Origin: Candidatus Termititenax sp.
GTDB lineage: Bacteria; Margulisbacteria; Riflemargulisbacteria; GWF2-35-9; DYQY01
Assembly: GCA_020719045.1 (NCBI GenBank)
Contig: DYQY01000002.1
Location: 70,360 to 134,359 of the forward strand
Length of the DNA stretch: 64,000 bases
Direction of reading: 5' to 3'
The position numbers and the translations under genes were made by a program. The notes beneath the pieces are model-generated. The model was not told the origin of the DNA and did no database searches. It worked only from the letters and a program-made list of their open reading frames with translations. The stretch's first letter is position 1. Each line of letters opens with the position of its first letter. Below, in pieces: positions 44,440-53,580 of this stretch.

Positions 44440-46119
44440 CTAATAATCAAACTTTAAAGTAGAGTAAACTCTATTTAAAGCAACAGTCATAGGCATTTGC
44501 TTAGCAGAAGGTCCCCAAAGCTGTCTTGGACCAGGCGAATTAAACAAATCACTACTTGCCCAATCATCTCTCCTTGACTCAAAAAACTGAAAAGCAGGTG
44601 AATCTAATTTAACCAATGCTTTTTCAATTACCATCTCATCATGACCATGCCTTCTCTCAATATTCAATAAACCAGTAAGCGGTATGCCAAGTATCTTTAT
44701 TTCTTTATCAAAAGACGCAACTGAAGCAATATAACCAGTTTTGCCAGCCAAAATCAATGAACCAGCTGTTAATCCAAGATTATATGTATATGCTGCATCA
44801 AACAATGTAGGAGCTCCACATCTGCCTTCATAACCAAAAAAATGCTGTTGATGATTAAATGGAACTGACGAATCCATTTCCTTAACTTTACGCTGAACCA
44901 TCTCAATAATTAATCGCTCAGTAGGAATTAATGAAACTTGTAAGTTTCCATGAGAATCTCTATCAGCTAGCAACATATCTTCAATATAATCTGGCAATGA
45001 AGCCATTAACTTTGTATTCTCTGCTGTTAACTTAGTATAAATAAACTCTCTTTTTTCCTCTTTGTCTTTATTTGCAAGAACACTAGAGAACTCAGCTACT
45101 TTATCATTTAATTCTGCAACTAGATGCTTCATTTCAGGAATAAATTCAATAATTCCTTCTGGAACAAGAACTACACCATAGTTAATACCCTTCTTAGATC
45201 TTTCAACAACAACCTTTGCAATGCTGCTAATAATATCATCTAAGGATAACCTTTTTTCCTCAACTTCCTCAGAAATAAGACATATAGCTGGCTTTGTCTG
45301 CAATGCTACTTCTAATGCAACATGCGAAGCACTTCTTCCCATTAACTTAATAAAATGCCAATACTTTCGTGAAGATGGGGTATCTTGAAGAATATTCCCA
45401 ACTAGCTCAGCATAAATCTTTGTAGCTGTATCAAAACCGAAAGAAATAGGCAACAAGTCTCCGACCTGTAAGTCACCATCGATTGTTTTAGGACATCCGA
45501 TAACTTGAACACCCATATCATAAAGATATTCCGCTAAAACAGCAGCATTAGTGTTTGAATCATCACCACCAATAACAACTATTGCATTTAGTTCATATTT
45601 CTTACAAGTAGCTTTAACCATTGAAAACTGTTCATCAGTCTTAATCTTAGTTCTATCACTTCCTAAGTAATCAAAACCGCCAGTATTAGCAATACTTAAA
45701 ATATCCTTATCTGAAATCTCAAACAAATCTCCCTTAAGTAACCCCTTAGGTCCAGCTTTAACACCGTATAACTTGTTATTTGTTCCTAATATTCGCTTAA
45801 GACCAACGACTACGTTATGACCTCCAGCTGCAGGTCCACCAGAAAACAATACGGCAACATTTAAGCCAGACTTAGCTGTTAAATTTGTTGCCCTAGCCTT
45901 TAAAACCTTATTGCCAGATTCTGAAACAGAGTTTTTAAATGCCTCATTTACCTTTAAGGTATCTTTATTATATAACTCTGTACCTTCTTCTTCAAAACCA
46001 ACCGGCAATAATGCGCCATCTTTCAAAAAAACCTTACAAGTTGGAATATCCATTTGCTTTATTTCTTGTTCAAATAAAGAATTATGACCTTCCGTACTAA
46101 TTAGCAAATCTTTTATCAC
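44440..46119 (-). CDS. pfp: PPi-dependent 6-phosphofructokinase
   Basis: This 559-residue enzyme phosphorylates fructose 6-phosphate with pyrophosphate, reversibly. The PPi signature is present: GGDDSNTNAA, with Asp where ATP enzymes have Gly, and PKTIDGDL with the Lys that favours PPi. FSGGPAAGGHNVV is the first glycine-rich loop. Length fits the plant-beta/long clade group. I prefer the GTG at 46119, 9 nt after AGGAGG, over an upstream TTG only 3 nt from it. It ends the operon hppA-tpiA-fba-pfp. Confidence 0.95.
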   Translation of the reverse strand: MIKDLLISTEGHNSLFEQEIKQMDIPTCKVFLKDGALLPVGFEEEGTELYNKDTLKVNEAFKNSVSESGNKVLKARATNLTAKSGLNVAVLFSGGPAAGGHNVVVGLKRILGTNNKLYGVKAGPKGLLKGDLFEISDKDILSIANTGGFDYLGSDRTKIKTDEQFSMVKATCKKYELNAIVVIGGDDSNTNAAVLAEYLYDMGVQVIGCPKTIDGDLQVGDLLPISFGFDTATKIYAELVGNILQDTPSSRKYWHFIKLMGRSASHVALEVALQTKPAICLISEEVEEKRLSLDDIISSIAKVVVERSKKGINYGVVLVPEGIIEFIPEMKHLVAELNDKVAEFSSVLANKDKEEKREFIYTKLTAENTKLMASLPDYIEDMLLADRDSHGNLQVSLIPTERLIIEMVQRKVKEMDSSVPFNHQQHFFGYEGRCGAPTLFDAAYTYNLGLTAGSLILAGKTGYIASVASFDKEIKILGIPLTGLLNIERRHGHDEMVIEKALVKLDSPAFQFFESRRDDWASSDLFNSPGPRQLWGPSAKQMPMTVALNRVYSTLKFDY

Positions 46120-46141
46120 TATCAATTACCTCCTAAGATAA

Positions 46142-47113
46142 TTATGCTTTTCCAGCACTACCAAGAACGTTGATGTTCTTTAATTTATAAAGCTCTTTTA
46201 ATGCATCTCTCGCTGGTCCAAGATATTTTCTTGGATCAAACTCGCCTGGACTATCATGAAATACTTTTCTAATAGCTGCTGTCATTGCAAGTCTTCCATC
46301 TGAGTCGATATTAATCTTACATACAGCTGATTTGGCAGCTAATCTTAATTGTTCCTCAGGAATACCAATAGCATCGGCCATTTTTCCGCCTGTAGCGTTA
46401 ATGATAGCTACTAAATCTTGTGGAACTGATGAAGAACCATGAAGAACAATTGGAAAACCTGGAATCTTTCTTTCAATTTGCTCAAGAATATCTAATCTAA
46501 TCTTTGGATCTTGTCCTGGCTTAAACTTAAATGCACCATGTGAAGTACCAACAGCAATAGCTAAACTATCTACACCTGTTTTAGAAACGAATTCTTCAAC
46601 TTCTTCTGGCTGTGTATACACATGATCAGCGGCTACAACATCATCTTCTACTCCAGCTAAAACACCTAGCTCACCTTCAACAGTAACATAGTTTTCTCTT
46701 GAATGAGCATATTCAACAACTTGTCTTGTTAACTTAATATTTTCTTCGAAAGAATGATGTGAACCATCAATCATAACAGAAGAGAAACCTGTATCAATAC
46801 AATCCTTACAGATCTGAAAATCAGAACCATGGTCTAAATGTAGAACTATTGGAATATTTCCACCTAATTCTTTAGCATACTCAACCGCACCTTGTGCCAT
46901 ATATCTTAATAATGTCTGATTAGCATATTTTCTAGCACCAGAAGATACTTGTAAAATAACTGGAGAATTTGTCTCAACGCATGCTTGGATAATAGCTTGC
47001 ATCTGCTCCATATTATTGAAATTATAAGCTGGAATTGCATATCCACCCTTAACTGCTTTTGCAAACAACTCTTTACTATTTACTAAACCTAACTCTTTAT
47101 AACTAACTGTCAT
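46142..47113 (-). CDS. fba: Class II fructose-bisphosphate aldolase
   Basis: The 323-residue zinc aldolase splits fructose 1,6-bisphosphate to glyceraldehyde 3-phosphate and DHAP. Zinc ligands are in PIVLHLDHGSD and LHGSSSVPQDL, with YVTVEGELGVLAGVEDD and ISIDTD-like NIDSDGRLAMTAAIRKV. This clade (KYANQTLLRYMAQGAVEYAKE) is common in anaerobes and Clostridia. AGGAGGGG precedes the ATG. It sits 14 nt after tpiA and 22 nt before pfp, so product and substrate enzymes are adjacent. Confidence 0.97.
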   Translation of the reverse strand: MTVSYKELGLVNSKELFAKAVKGGYAIPAYNFNNMEQMQAIIQACVETNSPVILQVSSGARKYANQTLLRYMAQGAVEYAKELGGNIPIVLHLDHGSDFQICKDCIDTGFSSVMIDGSHHSFEENIKLTRQVVEYAHSRENYVTVEGELGVLAGVEDDVVAADHVYTQPEEVEEFVSKTGVDSLAIAVGTSHGAFKFKPGQDPKIRLDILEQIERKIPGFPIVLHGSSSVPQDLVAIINATGGKMADAIGIPEEQLRLAAKSAVCKINIDSDGRLAMTAAIRKVFHDSPGEFDPRKYLGPARDALKELYKLKNINVLGSAGKA

Positions 47114-47127
47114 TTTACCCCTCCTAA

Positions 47128-47877
47128 TTAATAATTAATAATATCAGCGAAACTGTCGGCTTTTAAACTTGCCCCACCTACCAATGCACCATCAATATCA
47201 GACTTACCCATTAACTCATTACTAGTTTCTGGAGTAACGCTACCACCATAAAGAATAGAAATCTGTTCAGCTACTGCTTCGCTAGTCATTGATACTAACA
47301 GCTTACGAATATACACATGAACATCATTTGCTTGTTGTGGTGTAGCTGTCTTTCCTGTACCTATTGCCCAAACTGGCTCATAAGCAATAACAATTTTCTT
47401 TAAATCATCAGCAGAAATATCTTTAAGACCTTCAGAAACCTGCTCCTTTATAACCTTCTCAACCTTACCAGCTTCTCTCTGCTCTAATGTTTCACCAACG
47501 CAATAAATAGGAGTTAAATTATTTTCAATAGCAACTTTAACTTTATTATTTAAAAACTGATTAGATTCATTAAAATACTGTCTTCTTTCTGAATGACCAA
47601 TAATAACATATTTGCAGCCAACACTCTTAAGCATAGAAGCACTAATTTCACCAGTATAAGCACCTTTTTCTTCAGTATACATATTCTGAGCACCTAGTTT
47701 AATATCAGAATCTTTAACTATTTCATTAACAGATGATAAGTTTGTAAAAGAAGGGCAAATAACTACCTCAACCTTATTTTTATTCTTAAATCCCTTTTTT
47801 AATTTCTCAACAAGCTGAACAGCTTCGTCAAGATCCTTGTTCATTTTCCAATTACCAGCAATAATCATTTTTCCCAT
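47128..47877 (-). CDS. tpiA: Triosephosphate isomerase
   Basis: TpiA interconverts DHAP and glyceraldehyde 3-phosphate. The 249-residue barrel has NWKMN with the catalytic Lys, IGHSERR with the catalytic His, AYEPVWAIGTGKTA with catalytic Glu and loop 6, and the phosphate-binding YGGSV ... GALVGGASLK. It follows the pyrophosphatase homologue by 16 nt. Confidence 0.98.
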   Translation of the reverse strand: MGKMIIAGNWKMNKDLDEAVQLVEKLKKGFKNKNKVEVVICPSFTNLSSVNEIVKDSDIKLGAQNMYTEEKGAYTGEISASMLKSVGCKYVIIGHSERRQYFNESNQFLNNKVKVAIENNLTPIYCVGETLEQREAGKVEKVIKEQVSEGLKDISADDLKKIVIAYEPVWAIGTGKTATPQQANDVHVYIRKLLVSMTSEAVAEQISILYGGSVTPETSNELMGKSDIDGALVGGASLKADSFADIINY

Positions 47878-47893
47878 TTTAAATCTCCCTTTC

Positions 47894-49861
47894 TTAACTT
47901 ATTATCGGCACAAAAATAATTGTTATCAAAATAACAACCTTTAAAAACGCATTAATTGATGGTCCTAAAACATCTTTCATGCAATCACCGTATAAATCTG
48001 CTTCTGTAGCATTTACGTACCTTTTTGTATCTTTACCGCCCATGAAACCCTTTTCAATATAATTTTTTGCATTATCAAGCAAAACACCAGAATTCGTATA
48101 ACTAATTGAAAGAAATGTTGAAACCATAATACATCCCACAAAAAAAGCAGCTAACACTTCTACACTTAAAAACCTACCGATAATAAATGGCAGAAAGAAA
48201 ACAGCAAGTGATGGCAACATTAAATCTTTAAGAATATTAATCCCATATAATCTAACAAATCTTCTCAAATCAGGAGTCGTCTTTCCCTGTCTTAAATAAG
48301 GTATCTCCTGTAGTTGAATCTTTGCCTCATCAAACATAGCAGTTACAGTATAAGAAAGTGCTCTCATAATTACTGACACAAAAATATATGGAAATAATCC
48401 ACCAAGAAAAAGCGAAAGCATAATTACTGGATGGAACAAAGGAATACTATTATAGTTAATTCCTGATATCTGAACAAAAGATAAGAAAAAAGAAAAAGCC
48501 ATGAACAATACAGCATAGGATGAAGCATGCTTACCCACTGCCGCTAACGCATTACCTGTTGAGTTCATGTATTGAATATCTCTTAACTGAGTCTCGTTTT
48601 TATCCATACTTGCAATACCCTTTAAAGTATCCAAAAAAGGAGCCGAAAAAGAAGATGCAACCATTAGTGGCAACATTGACACAAACCCAATGCCAACCAA
48701 AATAATCCCATAATAATCAGAAATCTTATAAGCAATAAAAACAAATACTGCAGCAATTATAATTGGGATATAAGTTGTCCTCATGCCCACTGATATTGCA
48801 TTAATAATTGATAACACGGTGCTATATTGTGATAAATAAGCATTATCTTTTACTTGTTTATGAGAATCAGAAGTATAGATATCAGTAATAGCTCCAATTA
48901 TTATTGAAAAAATAACGCCCATGATGATACAAACAAAAGGGCTCATTTGACTTGATAGACCTAAAAAACTACTGGTAGTAATTAATGGCAAAGTATTTGC
49001 CTTTGTAACAAAAAAAACAAAAATCGCTATAACTAATAAAGAAAAATATGTTGCATGCAATGGTTTAAGAATAGTTGCCATAAACTGCTCTCTTTTTAAA
49101 AACAGAAAAACAAAACTAATAAGGAAAGCAATAACTAAACTACCAATGCCAATAACAACAGGATAATACACTAACATTAATGCATCATTAATATTAATAA
49201 CATCTGTAATAAAATAAGCTCCTACATAAATAATTACCGCCACAAACATCCCGATAAATGCTTCTATTAAATTTATATTAATAGCTAATCCGCTATTTAA
49301 AAAATCACCTACTTTATCTGCTAAAGAGGAAACATTTCTTAAATCATTAACATTAATATCGGCCTCTTCTCTAGCAAGTAGCTCTGATGATATATCAGCC
49401 CCCTTAGCAAACAACCCTCCACCCACTTGAAGAAAAAAGGAAACAATAGCCATACCCATCAAATAATAAAGAGTGGACATTGCTCCATATATAAATAAAA
49501 CGATGAAAAGACCCAATAACGGTGTAACAGTCAAAAATATTGAAAAGAAAATACCAACAGCATAGTAAAGATCAAATAACTTTGAAGAATTATCTAAAAG
49601 CGATATTTCTTTTCTTTCTACAAACTTAAAGGCAATAGGAAACGCGAAGTAAGCACAAAAAATAGTTAATAGTCCACCAATAAAAAAAGAAATTACATTC
49701 GTTAAAACTACAGATGCACCAAATAAGAATGATAAAACAACGAGAATAACCATAAAGGCAACTAGAAGTAATGAACTAAAAATAAAGTATCTTCTTAATA
49801 AATATATAAAGTTCTCTCTTATAAGATTAATTATATTATTAAAAAGCTCTTTACCTTCCAT
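47894..49861 (-). CDS. Membrane pyrophosphatase homologue with altered active site
   Basis: The 655-residue protein has about 15 membrane helices and aligns by eye with H+/Na+-translocating pyrophosphatases: GGGLFAKGAD (147-156), NDLRNVSSLADKVGD (172-186), NSTGNALAAVGK and DNAKNYIEKGFMGGKDTKRYVNA. However, the PPi site differs. Canonical DVGADLVGK reads DISSELLAR (156-164), DNVGDNVGD reads DKVGDFLNS (182-190), SDNAGGIAEM is LDTLKGIASM and GDTVGDPFKD is ADLYGDCMKD. Several Mg-PPi ligands are thus lost or changed. It may be a divergent pump, a paralogue with another role, or inactive. It is first in the operon with tpiA, fba and PPi-dependent pfp, 18 nt after tRNA-Lys. Confidence 0.8.
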   Translation of the reverse strand: MEGKELFNNIINLIRENFIYLLRRYFIFSSLLLVAFMVILVVLSFLFGASVVLTNVISFFIGGLLTIFCAYFAFPIAFKFVERKEISLLDNSSKLFDLYYAVGIFFSIFLTVTPLLGLFIVLFIYGAMSTLYYLMGMAIVSFFLQVGGGLFAKGADISSELLAREEADINVNDLRNVSSLADKVGDFLNSGLAININLIEAFIGMFVAVIIYVGAYFITDVININDALMLVYYPVVIGIGSLVIAFLISFVFLFLKREQFMATILKPLHATYFSLLVIAIFVFFVTKANTLPLITTSSFLGLSSQMSPFVCIIMGVIFSIIIGAITDIYTSDSHKQVKDNAYLSQYSTVLSIINAISVGMRTTYIPIIIAAVFVFIAYKISDYYGIILVGIGFVSMLPLMVASSFSAPFLDTLKGIASMDKNETQLRDIQYMNSTGNALAAVGKHASSYAVLFMAFSFFLSFVQISGINYNSIPLFHPVIMLSLFLGGLFPYIFVSVIMRALSYTVTAMFDEAKIQLQEIPYLRQGKTTPDLRRFVRLYGINILKDLMLPSLAVFFLPFIIGRFLSVEVLAAFFVGCIMVSTFLSISYTNSGVLLDNAKNYIEKGFMGGKDTKRYVNATEADLYGDCMKDVLGPSINAFLKVVILITIIFVPIIS

Positions 49862-49882
49862 GAATACCTCGTATTTTTTTGG

Positions 49883-49955
49883 TGCACCGTGAAGGATTCG
49901 AACCTTCGACCCTCTGATTAAGAGTCAGATGCTCTACCAACTGAGCTAACGGTGC
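49883..49955 (-). tRNA. tRNA-Lys (CTT)
   Basis: A full cloverleaf: acceptor GCACCGT/ACGGTGC, D-arm AGCTCAGTTGGTAGAGC, anticodon stem TCTGA/TCAGA with loop CTCTTAA (anticodon CTT), T-arm GGTTCGAATCC. Discriminator A and CCA are encoded (to 49880). Only 18 nt separate the CCA from the start of the pyrophosphatase homologue. Confidence 0.97.
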
Positions 49956-50025
49956 ATTAATTTTTTGCATCATCAGTATACCAGAAACTAATACCTTGAA
50001 CAATAAATAAGTATGCAAAGAATGG

Positions 50026-50099
50026 CGCGCTCGAAGAGACTTGAACTCCCGACACACGGATTCGAAGTCCGTTGCTCTATCCAGCTGAGCTACGAGCGC
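50026..50099 (-). tRNA. tRNA-Arg (TCG)
   Basis: Acceptor GCGCTCG/CGAGCGC, anticodon stem ACGGA/TCCGT with loop CTTCGAA (anticodon TCG, codon CGA), T-arm AGTTCAAGTCT. Discriminator G and encoded CCA follow (50023-50025). It lies 70 nt upstream of tRNA-Lys and is probably cotranscribed. Confidence 0.96.
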
Positions 50100-50132
50100 G
50101 TTTATATCATATTAAAGTATATCTTTTTATGG

Positions 50133-50843
50133 TTATTTGAACAACTTGAACCAAGCGTATTTAATTGTTTCCGCAACTGTTAATAAACCATATGTACAAC
50201 TGCGAATAAAATTAATAGAAGACGCTTCTGGAAAATACCTAACAGGAACTTGAATTTCTCCGATTCTGAAACCCTTCAGCAGTGAATTAAATAACATCTG
50301 ACTATCAAAAACAAAATCGTCAGAATGCCTATGATAATCAACTTCTTTTAAAACTTCTGATTTAAACGCACGCATACCAGTATGCCACTCAGATAAGTTT
50401 TGACCACTAAAAAGATTCTGGAACAAGGTCAAAAACCTATTAGATATATACTTATATAAAGGCATGCCCCCTGCTAATGCTTCTTTTCTGCTTCTTATTC
50501 TTGAACCAAGAACAACATCGCAAAGGTTAATCTCTAACATCTCTATCATTAGAGGAATCAACTTAGGATCATACTGATAGTCAGGATGAAGCATAACAAC
50601 AAACTTGGGATTAAACTCAAGTGCTTTATCGTAGCAAGTTTTTTGATTGCCACCATAGCCTTTATTCTGTTCATGAACGAACACCTTAATGCCAAGTTTC
50701 TTTGCAACAGAAACTGTTTCATCACTACTTGCATCATCAACCAATAAAACCTGCAAATCTTTACTAGCTGGAATTTCACTAACTACCTTTGTTACTGTCT
50801 TTGCAGCATTATAAGCTGGCAGAACCACAACTGTTTTAATCAC
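50133..50843 (-). CDS. Family 2 glycosyltransferase, dolichyl/polyprenyl-phosphate sugar synthase type
   Basis: The 236-residue GT-A enzyme begins VVLPAYNAAKTVTKVV and shows LLVDDASSDETV, NKGYGGNQKTCYDKAL and MLHPDYQYDP (the DxD-equivalent), then GSRIRSRKEALAGGMPLYK and the WHTGMRAF acceptor region. Such enzymes move a sugar from a nucleotide donor to polyprenyl phosphate or to glycans. It starts with GTG overlapping the stop of the upstream membrane-TPR gene by 4 nt, so the two form a coupled pair. There is no C-terminal membrane helix. Confidence 0.88.
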   Translation of the reverse strand: MIKTVVVLPAYNAAKTVTKVVSEIPASKDLQVLLVDDASSDETVSVAKKLGIKVFVHEQNKGYGGNQKTCYDKALEFNPKFVVMLHPDYQYDPKLIPLMIEMLEINLCDVVLGSRIRSRKEALAGGMPLYKYISNRFLTLFQNLFSGQNLSEWHTGMRAFKSEVLKEVDYHRHSDDFVFDSQMLFNSLLKGFRIGEIQVPVRYFPEASSINFIRSCTYGLLTVAETIKYAWFKLFK

Positions 50844-52651
50844 ATTCTTCCCTCAACCTGATACTGCTTTGCCATTCTTAAATTATCTACAGCAGTAACA
50901 TTATTTGGGTCCACCTGGATAGCTCTCTGAAAATACTCAATTGCCATATCAATGTCTCCCTTTTTACCATAAGCTAAGCCAATATTGTTATATAAGCCTG
51001 AATGTCTAGGATTAATGATAATCCCCTGTCTGTAATAAAAAATAGCCTCATCAAGCCTACCCAACTTCTCCATAGCAACTCCAATATTATTATAAGTTGC
51101 ATCATACTTAGGTTCTTGTCTAATTGCCTTCTCAAAAAAACCAACCGCATCAATTAATCGATTCTCATGGATTGCTGCAATGCCTAAATTATTATAAATC
51201 CTATACAAGAGCGGATTGTTTGGGTCAGAATCAACTGCTTTTTGATAATATTTAATAGAGCCTTTTATATCACCTTTAGAAGACAATGCTGAACCAAGAT
51301 TATTTAATACACTAAAATATGTTGGATTAATCTCTAAAGCTTGATGATAGACAGCTATCGCCTTATCCAATTGTCCCTTTTCGCTATATGAAAGCCCTAA
51401 ATTATTAAAAATAAGGGGAGTACCAATCTCATACTTAAGCTGATGCTCAAACAAAGATATTGGTTCCTCCCAATAAGACGCCTGAAGTTTTGCCAGTGGA
51501 ACTTGAACAAAAATTAATATAACGACAATTACGGAATAAACAATTTCTCTGTTTTTATTTTTATTAACTAATTCATACAACACCCAAGCAATAATTATAC
51601 TTAACCCTATATAGGTGATATATGTATATCTATCTGCCATAGCTTGTGTTCCTACTTGCACTATCCCTATTACTGGCACTAATGTACCTAAAAACCAAAA
51701 CCAACCAACAATAAGATATTTTTTTGCCTTATGCTGCTGTAGGAAAAAGAGAGTAACAAAAGCAATTGCAATAAATGAAAAAATAAAAGCAAATATAGAA
51801 ATATACTGATTGTAAGGATAAAAAACCACTAACGGGTGTGGCCAAAACAATTTACCGATATACTTAATAACTGCGAACATTGCATTTTGTATTCTTAATA
51901 ATATCGGGAATTGCGATACTGTCTGAACTGCTCCCATGCTCTGCTGTGCCCAAAAGGTTAATAATGAAGAAACTATGGTTAAAATGAAGAATGGTATCTT
52001 CTCAACAATAACCATTACCTTCAGTCTAGCTAAAGGCCAAAAATCCATAAGCAATAAAACAAATGGCAACGTAACAAGCATCGGCTTTGACATTAAACCC
52101 AAACCAAAAAAGACCAAAGTAACAACATAGCTAATCCACTTAATTACACCTCTGCCCTTAATGTATAAATAATACATAATCATTGTTAAGAACAGAAAAA
52201 AAGCACTTAATACATCTTTTCGCTCGGCAATCCAAGCAACTGACTCAACGTGCGCTGGATGTAAGGCAAATATCACACAAACCAATAAAGATGGCCACTT
52301 CATGCTAGTAAACAAATACAATAGAATAAATAACAAAAAAGTATTAACAATGTGAATTGCGACATTAACCACATGGTGACCAGCTGGATTAATACCAAAA
52401 ACACTAAAATCAATCATATGAGATATCCAAGTAACTGGATGCCAGTTGTTTGAATGAACTGCTGTAAAACACCAAGTTAAACTTTCAATGTTTATACCCT
52501 TCTGAATATTGTAGTTTTCAGAAACATATTCGTTGTCATCATAATTAACATAAAGGAATTTACTGACATCAGAATAGACATAAATACTGGTAATAACCAA
52601 AGCTACAAAGCAATAAATAAATAGTAAATTTCTTTTAATTTTATTAATCAT
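50840..52651 (-). CDS. TMTC-like membrane glycosyltransferase with TPR repeats
   Basis: The 603-residue protein has about ten membrane helices in residues 10-395 and five TPR units in the last 200 (for example AIAVYHQALEINPT, DAVGFFEKAIRQEPK, MAIEYFQRAIQVDPN). The first loop holds an acidic pair (Asp38-Asp39 in NYDDNEYV), then NWHPVTWISHMIDFSVFG and LHPAHVESVAWIAERKDVLSAFF. This layout matches TMTC-type GT-C glycosyltransferases, which use lipid-linked sugar. The coupled GT2 downstream could make that lipid-linked donor. Substrate is unknown. Confidence 0.82.
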   Translation of the reverse strand: MINKIKRNLLFIYCFVALVITSIYVYSDVSKFLYVNYDDNEYVSENYNIQKGINIESLTWCFTAVHSNNWHPVTWISHMIDFSVFGINPAGHHVVNVAIHIVNTFLLFILLYLFTSMKWPSLLVCVIFALHPAHVESVAWIAERKDVLSAFFLFLTMIMYYLYIKGRGVIKWISYVVTLVFFGLGLMSKPMLVTLPFVLLLMDFWPLARLKVMVIVEKIPFFILTIVSSLLTFWAQQSMGAVQTVSQFPILLRIQNAMFAVIKYIGKLFWPHPLVVFYPYNQYISIFAFIFSFIAIAFVTLFFLQQHKAKKYLIVGWFWFLGTLVPVIGIVQVGTQAMADRYTYITYIGLSIIIAWVLYELVNKNKNREIVYSVIVVILIFVQVPLAKLQASYWEEPISLFEHQLKYEIGTPLIFNNLGLSYSEKGQLDKAIAVYHQALEINPTYFSVLNNLGSALSSKGDIKGSIKYYQKAVDSDPNNPLLYRIYNNLGIAAIHENRLIDAVGFFEKAIRQEPKYDATYNNIGVAMEKLGRLDEAIFYYRQGIIINPRHSGLYNNIGLAYGKKGDIDMAIEYFQRAIQVDPNNVTAVDNLRMAKQYQVEGRM

Positions 52652-52674
52652 TACCTAATTATCATACCAAAAGT

Positions 52675-53580
52675 ATGCAACTTTCTACAGCACCTTTCGA
52701 TATATTAACCATGTACAATAAAATAATCTCTTGTAATTCCCCATCTGTAAGCAAACTTGACTCTGGCAAGCTTTGGAAGTTTCAGTCAAAACACAAAGCA
52801 TTAGATTTGCTTCCACTACATCAATTAATACTACTACTTGGGCATTTTATACACCTAATCTCAATAGAGGTACATTTATTAATACACGAACACCAAAGCA
52901 CTCTAGAGCATTTTCTTAATAAAGTAATTGAGAGTACCTTTGATAAATATATTCAGTCCAAAATATCTGAGCGACTTATTACTAACTTAAAAATTAATCA
53001 TGACATGATTAAACAAGAAATAATTAAAAGCATAGGCAATCAAAGTAATACTGAAAAAATTAAATTATATAAAGCATGCAAAAAGCAGGACGTTAATGCT
53101 TTATTAGAAAATATTCGAAACAACAAAACAGAAGAAAAATTATTACCCATGTATTATCTATTTCTAATTACATTGTCAATCAAAGATGACAAAAAATTAA
53201 TTAATATGTCAGAAATATTAATTAATTTATCTTCTTGTGAGGAATTTCAAACTAATCCTTGTTTAAAAGGTTTGTTAATCCTCTGCTTAATCCAACAAAA
53301 CTTCAGCATTTCCGATGCTGAAATAATTCTTAAGAACTTAAAAGTATCAGGCGCTGGAGCCCATTTTATGCTTTTTCATTATCTAGAATTATCATTGAAA
53401 CACGATAATTATAATCAAGCACTAAACTTTGCTAACACATTAAAAAATAGAAATTTCCAAAAGAATGAATTGGATATCTTGATGAATATGCCTTACTTAA
53501 AGCAACACAACATTACAAATTTAAATGAGTTAATCAGTTTATTAGAAGAAAAAATCAAAGAAGCGATTCCGCAACCTTAA
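52675..53580 (+). CDS. Unknown alpha-helical protein
   Basis: I do not recognise this 301-residue protein. It is Leu/Ile/Lys/Asn-rich and almost wholly helical. A central part (about 140-270) suggests degenerate TPR-like pairs (MLFHYLELSLKHDNYNQALNFANTLKNRNFQ). No signal peptide is seen. There is no Shine-Dalgarno; a weak TATCAT lies 9 nt before the ATG. Its start is 23 bp from the divergent TMTC-like gene and its 3' end overlaps the flavoprotein gene by 26 nt in convergent orientation. Confidence 0.65.
   Translation: MQLSTAPFDILTMYNKIISCNSPSVSKLDSGKLWKFQSKHKALDLLPLHQLILLLGHFIHLISIEVHLLIHEHQSTLEHFLNKVIESTFDKYIQSKISERLITNLKINHDMIKQEIIKSIGNQSNTEKIKLYKACKKQDVNALLENIRNNKTEEKLLPMYYLFLITLSIKDDKKLINMSEILINLSSCEEFQTNPCLKGLLILCLIQQNFSISDAEIILKNLKVSGAGAHFMLFHYLELSLKHDNYNQALNFANTLKNRNFQKNELDILMNMPYLKQHNITNLNELISLLEEKIKEAIPQP

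Noticed and set aside
49851-50057. 68-codon minus-strand frame
   Set aside because: It is the translation of tRNA-Lys and part of tRNA-Arg.
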